Shown here: in pieces, positions 26,166 to 35,077 of the stretch
How positions within the stretch are numbered: the stretch's first letter is position 1
How the letters are laid out: each line of letters opens with the position of its first letter
DNA from: Actinomycetota bacterium
Lineage (GTDB): Bacteria > Actinomycetota > Actinomycetes > S36-B12
Assembly: GCA_016717115.1 (NCBI GenBank)
Contig: JADKGE010000005.1
Coordinates: 62,001-126,000, forward strand
Direction of reading: 5' to 3'
DNA length: 64,000 nt
Program-made: the position numbers and the translations under genes
The notes under the pieces: generated by a model
Seen by the model: only the letters and a program-made list of their open reading frames with translations
Told to the model about the DNA's origin: nothing
The model's database searches: none

Positions 26166-27647
26166 ATGAAGCGTCTCATCGCCGCCGCGGCAGTCTCCGC
26201 AGCACTCCTCGCATCCATGGGAACCGGCACATCAGCATCAGGCGCCGTGCGCGCCGGTACGGCGCTGTCCGGGTCCACCGAGCTGGACGGGCACACCCTG
26301 ACCTGGGCCTTGTCTGGGGCGGTGGCCGCACCAGCCGACCTCGCGGAGTCATACGACGGTGCCGTCGCACCGGGAGCATCGCTCGCGTTCAGCGGATCCG
26401 CGGCCTTCACGATGGCGGAGGGCTTCGTCACCAACCTCGGCCAGTCCGCCTCGCTGTCCGGCGCGGCCGACGGCGTGTCCTTCTCCCAGCGGGTCGGCGG
26501 AGGCACCTACACGATGCCGTACTCGCTCACCGCCAAGGTCCCCAAGGCCGCTGCCGACTCGACCGCCGAACCGGGCTCGGTCATCGGCTCCGTGTCGGCG
26601 TCCGTATCGTCACGGAACTGCAACGACTACGGAGTGTGCGGCGGTCCGACGGTGACGATCAACCTGGCCGTGATCGCCGGTGCTGGTGCCGGTACCGGGA
26701 CGGGCCCAACCACGCCCAAGCCCAACGACACGGAGCCGCCGACGGTGAACGTCCCGGCCTACTCCAAGATCGTGACCCTCGGCAACCAGAAGGCGCGCTT
26801 CCCGGAGACGACGACGTATCCGATCAAGATCCCGTTCACCGTTGCGGACGACAGCGGCAAGGTCAAACTCCATGCCCGGCTCTATTCCAACGGCAATCCG
26901 GTGAGCGGGGCCGACTCGCCGCGCTTCGCCGCAACGGGCAAGTACGTCTACAAGATCAGCAGCCCTCCCGATGGCAAGGGCCCCTACTACTGGTGCATCT
27001 GGGCCGAGGACAAGGCTGGCAACACGAGCGTCAACGCGCCGAAGTCGGCCTGCACCTGGCTGTCGCTGCAGGTCCCCGTGAGCAAGTGGTCGAACGGCTG
27101 CGGCAGCGACGGGGTCGCCGAGGGCTGGCTCGGCCAGATCGCCCTGTGGGCGCAGAACTTCATCGGTGACGCCCGTTCGTACCACGGGCACCAGGTTCAG
27201 GTGCGCAACGCCTGCAACGTGCACGACGCGGCCTACGCGGGCGTGACCCTGTACGACGCGATCGCCGGCCGTTTCATCGACTTCCGCACATGGAACCGGG
27301 CACAGATCGACCAGTTGTTCTTCGAGGACATCCAACGCCGTTGCGCGAAGGACCTCACCAGCGCCGAGGGGCGACAGTGGCTGCCCACCTGCCAGGCGGG
27401 GTTCACCCTCGCGCAGGCGGAGGAGTACTTCATGCAGACCAGCACTCAGCTGGGCGCCGACGGCGAGCCGTTGGGGGCAACGCTCGCGTGGGTCCTCCTG
27501 CAGGACAAGGTGGGAGCCCAGCTGTACCTCGACCTCGTGCGCAAGCACGGGGCGGTCGGGTTCGACACCGATGCGACGGCGAAGGACACCCAGCCCTCGC
27601 CAACCGGACCGACGAACCCACCCGGAGGGGAACGTAACAACGCTTGA
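26166..27647 (+). CDS. Secreted phospholipase A2-like protein
   Basis: A 493-residue exported protein: Sec signal MKRLIAAAAVSAALLASMG with cleavage around residue 25, a beta-rich N-terminal half, a Pro/Thr linker, a possible Ig-like middle, then a prokaryotic PLA2-like domain. That domain has NGCGSDGVAEG near 310 and the His-Asp pair in ACNVHDAAYAG near 349, followed by IDQLFFEDIQRRC, the second Asp/Cys segment of the fold. The Ca2+-dependent His-Asp dyad would cleave the sn-2 acyl chain of phospholipids. GGGAGG precedes the start; TAGATT at 26128 is a -10 candidate. A paralogous catalytic domain is found at 53063. Confidence 0.75.
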   Translation: MKRLIAAAAVSAALLASMGTGTSASGAVRAGTALSGSTELDGHTLTWALSGAVAAPADLAESYDGAVAPGASLAFSGSAAFTMAEGFVTNLGQSASLSGAADGVSFSQRVGGGTYTMPYSLTAKVPKAAADSTAEPGSVIGSVSASVSSRNCNDYGVCGGPTVTINLAVIAGAGAGTGTGPTTPKPNDTEPPTVNVPAYSKIVTLGNQKARFPETTTYPIKIPFTVADDSGKVKLHARLYSNGNPVSGADSPRFAATGKYVYKISSPPDGKGPYYWCIWAEDKAGNTSVNAPKSACTWLSLQVPVSKWSNGCGSDGVAEGWLGQIALWAQNFIGDARSYHGHQVQVRNACNVHDAAYAGVTLYDAIAGRFIDFRTWNRAQIDQLFFEDIQRRCAKDLTSAEGRQWLPTCQAGFTLAQAEEYFMQTSTQLGADGEPLGATLAWVLLQDKVGAQLYLDLVRKHGAVGFDTDATAKDTQPSPTGPTNPPGGERNNA

Positions 27648-27653
27648 GCCGAG

Positions 27654-27690
27654 GCTTCGTTCAGCAGTCCAGCTGGGGTGGTGACGAAGC
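27654..27690. terminator. Inverted repeat between convergent genes
   Basis: GCTTCGT and ACGAAGC pair across 23 bases, with a nested CAGC/GCTG. It sits 7 bp after the PLA2-like stop and upstream of the GlgX stop, so it may act in both directions. Confidence 0.4.
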
Positions 27691-27753
27691 AGCAGTGCCG
27701 CATGACCATCGCGAGCTCTCCGATGATCGCGTTGGATGACCGCCCTGCCCGGG

Positions 27754-29871
27754 CTAGCGAACACCGCGCAGCACGAGGATGGAGCGTCCGACGACGTCGA
27801 CCGCTGCGCCCTCGAGCAGGGGTGGGCCCGGTGCCGGCGGGCTCGCGGTCTCGCCCACGGCAGGGTCACCCGAGTCGATCAGTCGGGTCCATGACGTGCC
27901 TGGCTCCGTGGCGGGGATCGTCATGCTCAGCGGCTCCCACCAGGCGTTCACGCACAGGAGCAGGTCGTCGTCGACGAGGCGGCTGCCATCGGCGGCCAGG
28001 TCGGGGGCGTCCCGCCCATCGAGGTAGACGCTGACAGCACGAGCGTTCGGATCGGCCCAGTCACCGCCGTCCATCGGCGCACCCGACGGGGTGAACCACG
28101 CAATCTCGCCGGACTCCGCCCCGCTGAGGTAACGCCTTCGCCGCAGCACGGGGTGCTGCCTACGCAGGCGGATCAGGCGCGTGGTGAAGGCGAGCAGCCC
28201 TTCGTCGACGGCCCCCCAGTCGAACCAGGCGATCTCGTTGTCCTGGCAGTACGCGTTGTTGTTGCCGTTCTGGGTGCGGCCCATCTCGTCACCGCCCAGC
28301 AGCATCGGCATCCCGAACGACGTGAGCAGCGTCGTCAGCAGGGTGCGCTGAGCCTGGGCCCGCTGCGCCGTCACGGAGGGATCGTCGGTCGGCCCCTCGA
28401 TCCCCCGGTTCCACGACCGGTTGTCGCCGGTGCCGTCGGCGTTGTGCTCGCCGTTGGCCTCGTTGTGCTTGTTGTTGTACGACACCAGGTCGCGCAGCGT
28501 GAACCCGTCGTGGGCCGTGATGAAGTTCACCGACGCCGTCGGCCGCCGGAGCCATCCCCCGTACACGTCGGACGACCCCGTGACGCGCGTCGCGTACTTC
28601 GGGAGCAGGCCGGACGTGCCGCGCCAGAAGTCGCGGATGGTGTCGCGGTACTCCCCGTTCCACTCGCTCCACAGCGCGGGGAATCGTCCGATGTCGTAGG
28701 AGTCCCCCTGGCCGACGTCCCACGGCTCGGCGATCAGCTTCACCGCCGACAGGACCGGGTCCTGGGCGATGATGTCGAAGAACGCCGACGACCGCTCGAA
28801 GGCGCCGTCCTGCCGGCCCAGGGTCGCGGCGAGGTCGAAGCGGAAGCCGTCGACGTGCATCTCCTGCACCCAGTACCGCAGCGAGTCCATGATCATGCGC
28901 AGCACCACGACCGAACCCGAGTCGAGCGAGTTGCCGCAGCCGGTGGTGTCGATGTAGCCGGCCGGATTCGACGGATCAAGGCGGTAGTAGTTGGCGTTGT
29001 CCAGGCCGCGGAAGGACAGGGTCGGGCCGTCGGCGCCAGCCTCAGCCGTGTGGTTGAACACGACGTCGAGGATGACCTCGAGGCCCGCTGCATGCAGGGA
29101 CTTCACCATCGCCTTGAACTCGGCCACCTGCCCGCCCGGCCGCCCCGCCCTGACGGCGGCCGAGTAGGCGGCGTGAGGAGCGAAGTAGCCCAGGGTGTTG
29201 TAGCCCCAGTAGTTCACCAGGCCTCGCGCGTGAACGCCGGGCTCCGTCACCGAGTGGTGAACCGGGAGCAGCTCGATGGCGGTGACACCAAGGTTCGTGA
29301 GGTGCTCGATGGCCGCGGGGTGCGCGAGGCCGGCGTAGGTGCCCCGCAGTTCGGCGGGCACTCCTGGGTGGCGCTGGGTGAAGCCCTTAACGTGCACTTC
29401 GTAGACGATGGAGTCGGCGTTGCGGATGGCCGGTCGGACATCACCGGTCCAGTCGAAGGCCTCGTCGACCACGATCGCCAGTGGAACGCTACCCGAGGAG
29501 TCGATGCCACTCGCCCGCGAGTAGTCGCCTTGCGCGTACCCGTAGATCGCCGGGCCGTAGTCGATGTCGCCGACCAGTGCCCGCGCATAGGGATCGACGA
29601 GCAGCTTGTCCGGATCGAAGCGCATCCCTCGGGCCGGCTCGTGCGGCCCCTGCATCCGGAAGCCGTAGCGCTGACCGGGGGCCACGCCTGGCACGAAGCC
29701 GTGCCACACGCCGAAGTCACGCTCCGGGAGCAGCAGGCGGTCCTCGGTGCCGTCCTCGTCGAACAGGCACAGGGTCGCTGAGTCAGCGGACCCGGACACC
29801 ACGGCGACGTTGGCACCGTCCGGCGTCACCTCGACACCGATCGGCAGGGGGCGGCCGGGCAGGGCCTGCAT
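27754..29871 (-). CDS. glgX: Glycogen debranching enzyme GlgX
   Basis: A 705-residue GH13 (isoamylase subfamily) enzyme that hydrolyses alpha-1,6 branches of phosphorylase-limit glycogen. There is an N-terminal CBM48-like module (ANVAVVSGSADSATLCLFDEDG), then the GH13 regions DVVFNHTAEAG, GFRFDLAATLGR with the nucleophile Asp, LIAEPWDVGQGD with the acid Glu, and NFITAHDGFTL. MGRTQNGNNNAYCQDNEIAWFDW is typical of GlgX. The ATG at 29871 follows AGGGAG. No other glycogen genes are adjacent. Confidence 0.95.
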   Translation of the reverse strand: MQALPGRPLPIGVEVTPDGANVAVVSGSADSATLCLFDEDGTEDRLLLPERDFGVWHGFVPGVAPGQRYGFRMQGPHEPARGMRFDPDKLLVDPYARALVGDIDYGPAIYGYAQGDYSRASGIDSSGSVPLAIVVDEAFDWTGDVRPAIRNADSIVYEVHVKGFTQRHPGVPAELRGTYAGLAHPAAIEHLTNLGVTAIELLPVHHSVTEPGVHARGLVNYWGYNTLGYFAPHAAYSAAVRAGRPGGQVAEFKAMVKSLHAAGLEVILDVVFNHTAEAGADGPTLSFRGLDNANYYRLDPSNPAGYIDTTGCGNSLDSGSVVVLRMIMDSLRYWVQEMHVDGFRFDLAATLGRQDGAFERSSAFFDIIAQDPVLSAVKLIAEPWDVGQGDSYDIGRFPALWSEWNGEYRDTIRDFWRGTSGLLPKYATRVTGSSDVYGGWLRRPTASVNFITAHDGFTLRDLVSYNNKHNEANGEHNADGTGDNRSWNRGIEGPTDDPSVTAQRAQAQRTLLTTLLTSFGMPMLLGGDEMGRTQNGNNNAYCQDNEIAWFDWGAVDEGLLAFTTRLIRLRRQHPVLRRRRYLSGAESGEIAWFTPSGAPMDGGDWADPNARAVSVYLDGRDAPDLAADGSRLVDDDLLLCVNAWWEPLSMTIPATEPGTSWTRLIDSGDPAVGETASPPAPGPPLLEGAAVDVVGRSILVLRGVR

Positions 29872-29940
29872 CGCGCTCTCCCTACGTTCGAGTCCGGCTG
29901 GCCCGCGACGATACTCGCCCGAGGTCAGCCGATGCCCGGT

Positions 29941-30399
29941 TCACCAGGCGGTGCCGCGCAGCACCGCGGCCTCGGCAACCTGGTGGACGGCCTCGCGGAG
30001 CTCGGCCAGCAGCAGCTCTCGAGGCTCGTCCGGATCGAAGGACAGGGCCGTGCGCGGCTCCCCGAGGGCCCACTGCATCCGGCCCGTGGGCACGGGGACG
30101 CCGACGGCATGGCCCACGTCCACGGACCAGTCCTCGTGCTCCACACGGATCGCCACGAGCGGTCGGCTCGGCGCTCGAGGGTTCACCAACCCGGTGAAGG
30201 TCGTGACGGGACTACCCAGATCGGGACCCTCGTGCCCCACGCTCCACGGCCCCCCGATGGCAGCGCGAAGGTCAGGCTCAGGCACGTCCAGCAGCCCGGC
30301 GAGCGCCGGCACGCCGTCCTCGGAGTTCTCGGCGTTCTCGTCCACGACGGCACTCTGCCATCGCGATGGGGCGGTGAGCGAGATGTTCGCCGAGATCAC
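29941..30399 (-). CDS. Hypothetical protein
   Basis: About 152 residues if the GTG at 30399 is used; an upstream ATG at 30486 would give 181 residues but would collide with the divergent FN3 gene start. The sequence is acidic and soluble, with VISANISLTAPSRWQSA at the start and a coherent C-terminal half (WALGEPRTALSFDPDEPRELLLAELREA). No family recognised. It lies 69 bp upstream of glgX on the same strand and could be co-transcribed. Confidence 0.55.
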   Translation of the reverse strand: MISANISLTAPSRWQSAVVDENAENSEDGVPALAGLLDVPEPDLRAAIGGPWSVGHEGPDLGSPVTTFTGLVNPRAPSRPLVAIRVEHEDWSVDVGHAVGVPVPTGRMQWALGEPRTALSFDPDEPRELLLAELREAVHQVAEAAVLRGTAW

Positions 30400-30484
30400 C
30401 CCCGACCGCTGTCCGACACGGCAGGGCGGCAGGGTTCCCGACACCGCCTGCTCTATCGTCGTGCCGTCAGGAGCGGAGGCCCGC

Positions 30485-33151
30485 ATGCGCGAGCACAAGC
30501 ACGGGGCACCTCGTGCCCCGCGCCCTCGCAGCAGGTCCCACCCGGTCACTCTCGCGATCGGCCTGCTGCTCGTCGCGGGGGTCGTTGCCGCCCTCGTGCT
30601 CACCGTGCGATTCCTGTACTCCGACTACGCGTGGCACGCGGCGGCGCAGGACTCGGCGTCCGCGGTCGCGGAAGCCATCGCGAAGCTGACCGCGATTGAC
30701 GAGGTCGTCCCCACCCCCGTCGATGCGGTGGCGGGACCGCCCGGCACCGGACAGGTCGACCTGCGGGGGCTGCCGTACGCGAACGACATCCCGCCCGAGG
30801 TGTCTCGCATCCGGCTGACCACCGGCGGCGGCCTCTCCGTCGTGATGCGCTCGGGAGCCCTGTGCTCGGGCGTCGCGTTCAGCATGACCATCCCGGGGAA
30901 GCGCCCCTCCGGTTCGTTCACCTGTGGTGAGGCCGACCCGCCCGCCGCCCCGCTCGGTCTCGAGGCGACGCCGCGTGACTCGTTCGTCATCCTGGAGTGG
31001 CAGCACACCCCGGGGCCAGTCGAGGACTACCTCGTGTCGTACTCCTCGGACGAGGGCGCGAGCTGGACGGTGGTCGATGACGGAGTCTCGTCCGCTTCGC
31101 AGGCCGCCGTGCGCTCCTTGACCAACGGCCGTCCCTACCTGTTCCGGGTCGCCTCCATGAACCTGGCCGGGGAGTCCGTCCCCGCCACGGTCGCCGCCTC
31201 GCCGTTCACCAGTCCGGCTCCGCCGACGAGTGTGCGAGCGACCGGCGGCTTCACGACGATCGTCACGTGGACCCCCGCGATTCAGGACGGGGGTCGGCCG
31301 GTCACGGGCTACATCGTCGACGGGGTCCCCGAGGGCCGGTGCCTGGCAACACCGCCAGCGACCAGCTGCGAGATGAAGGACCTGCCCGCAGCACCCGAGT
31401 ACACCTTCACGGTTCGGGCCGTCAATGACGCGGGCCCGGGCGCGCCGAGCATCACGACGAGCGAGCCCGTGGCCGTCTACTCCGTGCCCGGCAAACCGGT
31501 CGGGCTCACCGGCAGTCCGGGGGACGGGGTCGTCCTGCTCACCTGGGCCGAACCGCTGCTCGACGGGAACACGCCGATCATCGACTACCGGGTCGAGTTC
31601 AAGCTCCCGGCCGAGGACACGTGGACGTCGTTCGTTCATCCGCCGTCGCCCGACACGGCCATCGCGGTCAACGGCCTGGTCAACGGGACGGAATACGACT
31701 TCCGGGTGATGGCCGTCAACGCGGCCGGCGTCTCCGCCCCCACCCCGTCCGAGGTGTCCGTCACTCCGGCAACCGTTCCCGACGAGGCAGAAGCGCTGAT
31801 TGAGGCGGACTCCGACGAGTCGGTGCTCCTCGCCTGGTCCGAACCGGCGTTCGACGGCGGCGCGCTGGTTACCGACTACGTCGTCCAGTACGCCGCGGAG
31901 AGCGGCCCGTGGACGACCTTCGACGACGGTGAGGGGACGGACACTCAACTGGCCGTGACCGGCCTCGACAACGGCACGCGCTACGGATTCCGCGTCGCCG
32001 CAGTCAACGCCATGGGTACAGGTGGGTGGTCGAATGTGGCCAAGGGCAACCCCTTCACCCTCGCCGGACCGGTCAGCAAGCCCACAGCGGTCGGGTCGCT
32101 CACGTCGCTCGAGCTGTCGTGGGAGCCACCGAAGGACGACGGCGGCAGGGCGATCACCCGCTACCGGATCGACTACAAGCCGTCCGCGGGCCCGGACTGG
32201 CTGCCCGCTGGGCGCGTCCCGGTCAGTCAGCTCACCTTCACCCTGCCCGACCTCGAGGCGCGAGAGGCCTACGACATCCGGATCTCTGCGGTCACCGAGG
32301 CGGGCGCCGGGCCGGCGAGCCCCCGCAACGTGGACGCCCCGACCCTCCCCGGAGTGATCGCCGACGAGACTCCGCCCGCCCCCGCCGGCCTGAAGGCGGT
32401 TGCCGGCGACCGGTCCGTCACTCTCACCTGGCGAGAGTCCCCCGCCGGCCCCGAATCACCGATCGTGGCCTACACCGTGACGGGCGTCCCGTCCGGCACC
32501 TGCACCACCACGAAGCTGACCTGCGTCGTCAACGGTCTCGCCAACGGCGTTGAGTACTCGTTCACCGTCTCCGCCGCCAACGAGTCGATGCCCGGTCCCG
32601 AGTCCGAGCCGGTCACCGCGAAGCCGCTGGCCTACAACGCCATCACGGGCGGCGTCGTCAGCACGTACACCCGCGGTGGCCGCACATTCCGGGTCCACAC
32701 CTTCGCCGCGAACTCCCCGCTCGTCGTCACCTCCGGCTCCCGGCCGTTCGATGTTCTGGTCGTCGGCGGCGGCGGCGGCTCGGTCCCATCCCCGGACGGG
32801 CTGGTGGGTGTGGGCGGCGGCGGAGCGGTTCGTGCGGTGGCCCGCAACTCGCTGACACCGGGGCAGTATGCGGTGGTTGTCGGAGCCGGAGGGGCGCCCG
32901 GAGCGGCGGGCACGCCCACCTCCATCATCAGCTTCCGAGCAGCCGCCGGAGGAAATGCGGGCTCGTTGACTCCTGTCGCGATGAGCGCGGCGAGGACGTC
33001 GATCATCACCGGGACGGCAGTGTCGTACGGCGGCCCGGGCACCGCCACCAGCGGACCGGGCGTCGACGGGCGAGGAACGGGCGCCGGCGGGCCTGAAGCC
33101 AATCGGGGCGGGAACGGCATCGTCGTCGTCCGCTACGAGCTGGCACCCTGA
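30485..33151 (+). CDS. Membrane-anchored FN3-repeat protein with glycine-rich C-terminal domain
   Basis: An 888-residue surface protein. A basic N-terminus precedes a single hydrophobic helix (about 22-45), then a pseudopilin-like region of about 100 residues. Six fibronectin type III repeats start near 155, 245, 334, 431, 530 and 632; each has the WxxP or VxLxW strand and a NGxxYxFRVxAVNxxG loop. The last 170 residues form a glycine-rich module (FDVLVVGGGGGS, VVGAGGAPG) seen in adhesin-like proteins. The ATG at 30485 has GGAGG 5 nt upstream; TATCGT at 30454 is a -10 candidate. Probably adhesive or polysaccharide-binding. Confidence 0.82.
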   Translation: MREHKHGAPRAPRPRSRSHPVTLAIGLLLVAGVVAALVLTVRFLYSDYAWHAAAQDSASAVAEAIAKLTAIDEVVPTPVDAVAGPPGTGQVDLRGLPYANDIPPEVSRIRLTTGGGLSVVMRSGALCSGVAFSMTIPGKRPSGSFTCGEADPPAAPLGLEATPRDSFVILEWQHTPGPVEDYLVSYSSDEGASWTVVDDGVSSASQAAVRSLTNGRPYLFRVASMNLAGESVPATVAASPFTSPAPPTSVRATGGFTTIVTWTPAIQDGGRPVTGYIVDGVPEGRCLATPPATSCEMKDLPAAPEYTFTVRAVNDAGPGAPSITTSEPVAVYSVPGKPVGLTGSPGDGVVLLTWAEPLLDGNTPIIDYRVEFKLPAEDTWTSFVHPPSPDTAIAVNGLVNGTEYDFRVMAVNAAGVSAPTPSEVSVTPATVPDEAEALIEADSDESVLLAWSEPAFDGGALVTDYVVQYAAESGPWTTFDDGEGTDTQLAVTGLDNGTRYGFRVAAVNAMGTGGWSNVAKGNPFTLAGPVSKPTAVGSLTSLELSWEPPKDDGGRAITRYRIDYKPSAGPDWLPAGRVPVSQLTFTLPDLEAREAYDIRISAVTEAGAGPASPRNVDAPTLPGVIADETPPAPAGLKAVAGDRSVTLTWRESPAGPESPIVAYTVTGVPSGTCTTTKLTCVVNGLANGVEYSFTVSAANESMPGPESEPVTAKPLAYNAITGGVVSTYTRGGRTFRVHTFAANSPLVVTSGSRPFDVLVVGGGGGSVPSPDGLVGVGGGGAVRAVARNSLTPGQYAVVVGAGGAPGAAGTPTSIISFRAAAGGNAGSLTPVAMSAARTSIITGTAVSYGGPGTATSGPGVDGRGTGAGGPEANRGGNGIVVVRYELAP

Positions 33152-33349
33152 CCATCATCGGCAGTCCGACGAATGGCGCGACGCCCTTGACTCGGAGTCG
33201 TTCGGGTTCGGTCGATCGCCCGCGGTTCGTGACGGCCCATGGCTACGATCCCACCACGCCGTGAAGGTGCCTGGCCCTGGGGGCCGAGCCGGAGGGAGGC
33301 CGATGCCGGACATCCTCGGGGTCACGTCGCCACCGATGGGCAGGGGCCG

Positions 33350-35047
33350 ATGCTGACGGGCGATGCGCTCCCCGATGACATCCGTACTCTTCTGGAGGAA
33401 CGGTTCTGGCGACCGATCGAGCGGTCCGCGACCATCGAGGCGCTGCGTGAGAGCGGTGCGGGCATCGATGATGCGGCACACGACCCCTTTCTCTTCGCCG
33501 ACCACGGCGTCGTGCACGTGAGGGACATCGCGCGCGGCGTCATCAGCCTCGCCGAGTCCGCCAACGGGCTGCTGCTGCCCCTGCGCCCGCCCGAGCGGCA
33601 GCGGTTCCTCGTTGCCTACGGCGTGACGGTCACCTACCTCCACGACATCGGGATGGTCGACCCGACGCCGGAGGGCCGGCGCGTCCACCCGGCGTTCGCC
33701 GCTCACACGGCTTTCGGCCCCGAGCTCGACGACGTTGTCGAGCATCTGCTGGGAGGGCCGTCGCCGATGGTCGCGCGACTTCGTCATGTGCAGGCCGTCT
33801 CGCCGTTCGAGGTGCCGCTGCCGGTGATCGTCCGCGAGGTGCTGAGCCTGTCCATGGCCCACAGCAAGACCGCCGTGCCCGCTGCGATCCTCGATGATCC
33901 GGTCGCGCTGCGACAGTCGATCCAGTCGGTGGTGCTCACCGAACTCGATGCCCTCCGCGCTGGCGCGTCGCCGTCACTCGACTCCCCCTGGCCGCCGTCC
34001 GTGCGCCGCTTCTACGGCGACCTGCGCACCGAGCCGTTCGCGTGGCTGACGTCGGACGCGCCCGCCCACGTCGAGTTGGTCGACGACGTGGTCGATGCCC
34101 TCCGGGTGCTGCGTGCCGCGGACGCGCTGAGGCAGCGCGGCACGACGCTGCGGACCGCCGGCGGCTACGAGGTCTTCATGGAGGCAGCCACGGGGGAGGC
34201 GGTCTACTCCCTGCGGTCCGCCGACCGCAGCGAGCTGTTCTTCCTACGAGTGGAGGGCACGAGGAGCGCGGGCGAGGCGAACATCCGCACGGCCTGGATC
34301 ACACCGAGCGGGCAGTTGCGCGTGTCCTTCCATCGCGGCGCCTACGGCTCGGCTGCCGCCCGCGCCCGTGCCGTCGCCCACACGGCGGAGGTGGTCGATG
34401 ACATTCAGGCCGACGTCCTGCCGTCGTTCGGCACGTCGCGGACACGACTGGCGTTGCCACCAGCGGCTCGGGATCCCCGGGAGATGACCATCGAGCTGGA
34501 GCGGCCGCGGGACGCGCCCGGCTTCGCAACGGAGGTGGCCTTCGATCTGCTGCAGCGACAGCCGGCGCTGGTCGGCCGGGTAGCCGTCGTGGCGAACCTG
34601 GAGGACGCCGATCCGGGCGAGCGGGACAGATACCACCGTGCGGCCGCCATCCCACCGGGCACGGCCGAGGCACGGAGCATCCTGCTCGCGCTGCAGGATC
34701 ACGGCATGAGCGTCGATGATGTCGATCCCGCCGCGGCGTTCTCCGATGTGCGACGCATCACGGTGGCGGCCGGCGAGGTGCTCGTCGCAGCCGGCTCCCC
34801 GCCCGCCTTCGTCTACGTACCCACCGAGCCGGGACTCCGCGTGGTCCCGGGCGGTGGGTACCCCGAGCAGCCGGCAGGCGCCTGGCTGCCCCTGGGGGTG
34901 ACGGGCGTCGTCCGGGACGCGGCCCGAAACAGCGACGTCGTGGCCGACCACGACGTGGAGGTGGTCATGGTCCCGGGTGAGTTGTTCCTGCGGGAATGGT
35001 TCCGGCCGACGTCCGCCGACCGGCTCCACGGGCTGCTGCACCACTAG
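33350..35047 (+). CDS. HD-domain phosphohydrolase-like protein
   Basis: 565 residues from the ATG at 33350, preceded by AGGGG; an in-frame ATG at 33239 is possible but lacks a site. The N-terminal third has His-Asp metal-binding features: DHGVVHVRDIARG and VTYLHDIGMVDPT, the HDIG-like core. The middle is helical with an adenylate/nucleotide-like VDDVVDALRVLRAADALRQRG segment. The last 110 residues (ITVAAGEVLVAAGSPPAFVYV...) recall a degenerate cyclic-nucleotide-type beta-roll. Function unknown; a nucleotide-signal phosphohydrolase is plausible. HMG-CoA reductase starts 30 bp downstream, which suggests an operon. Confidence 0.65.
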   Translation: MLTGDALPDDIRTLLEERFWRPIERSATIEALRESGAGIDDAAHDPFLFADHGVVHVRDIARGVISLAESANGLLLPLRPPERQRFLVAYGVTVTYLHDIGMVDPTPEGRRVHPAFAAHTAFGPELDDVVEHLLGGPSPMVARLRHVQAVSPFEVPLPVIVREVLSLSMAHSKTAVPAAILDDPVALRQSIQSVVLTELDALRAGASPSLDSPWPPSVRRFYGDLRTEPFAWLTSDAPAHVELVDDVVDALRVLRAADALRQRGTTLRTAGGYEVFMEAATGEAVYSLRSADRSELFFLRVEGTRSAGEANIRTAWITPSGQLRVSFHRGAYGSAAARARAVAHTAEVVDDIQADVLPSFGTSRTRLALPPAARDPREMTIELERPRDAPGFATEVAFDLLQRQPALVGRVAVVANLEDADPGERDRYHRAAAIPPGTAEARSILLALQDHGMSVDDVDPAAAFSDVRRITVAAGEVLVAAGSPPAFVYVPTEPGLRVVPGGGYPEQPAGAWLPLGVTGVVRDAARNSDVVADHDVEVVMVPGELFLREWFRPTSADRLHGLLHH

Positions 35048-35077
35048 AGTCGGATCGGACTTGCTGAGGAGTGCGTC

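Noticed and set aside
28153..29781. Plus-strand 542-codon frame inside glgX
   Set aside because: Shadow of GlgX, whose catalytic motifs are clear on the minus strand.
29880..29900. TTCGAGTCC resembling a tRNA T-loop
   Set aside because: No acceptor, D-arm or anticodon arm pairs around it; it lies in the glgX upstream region.
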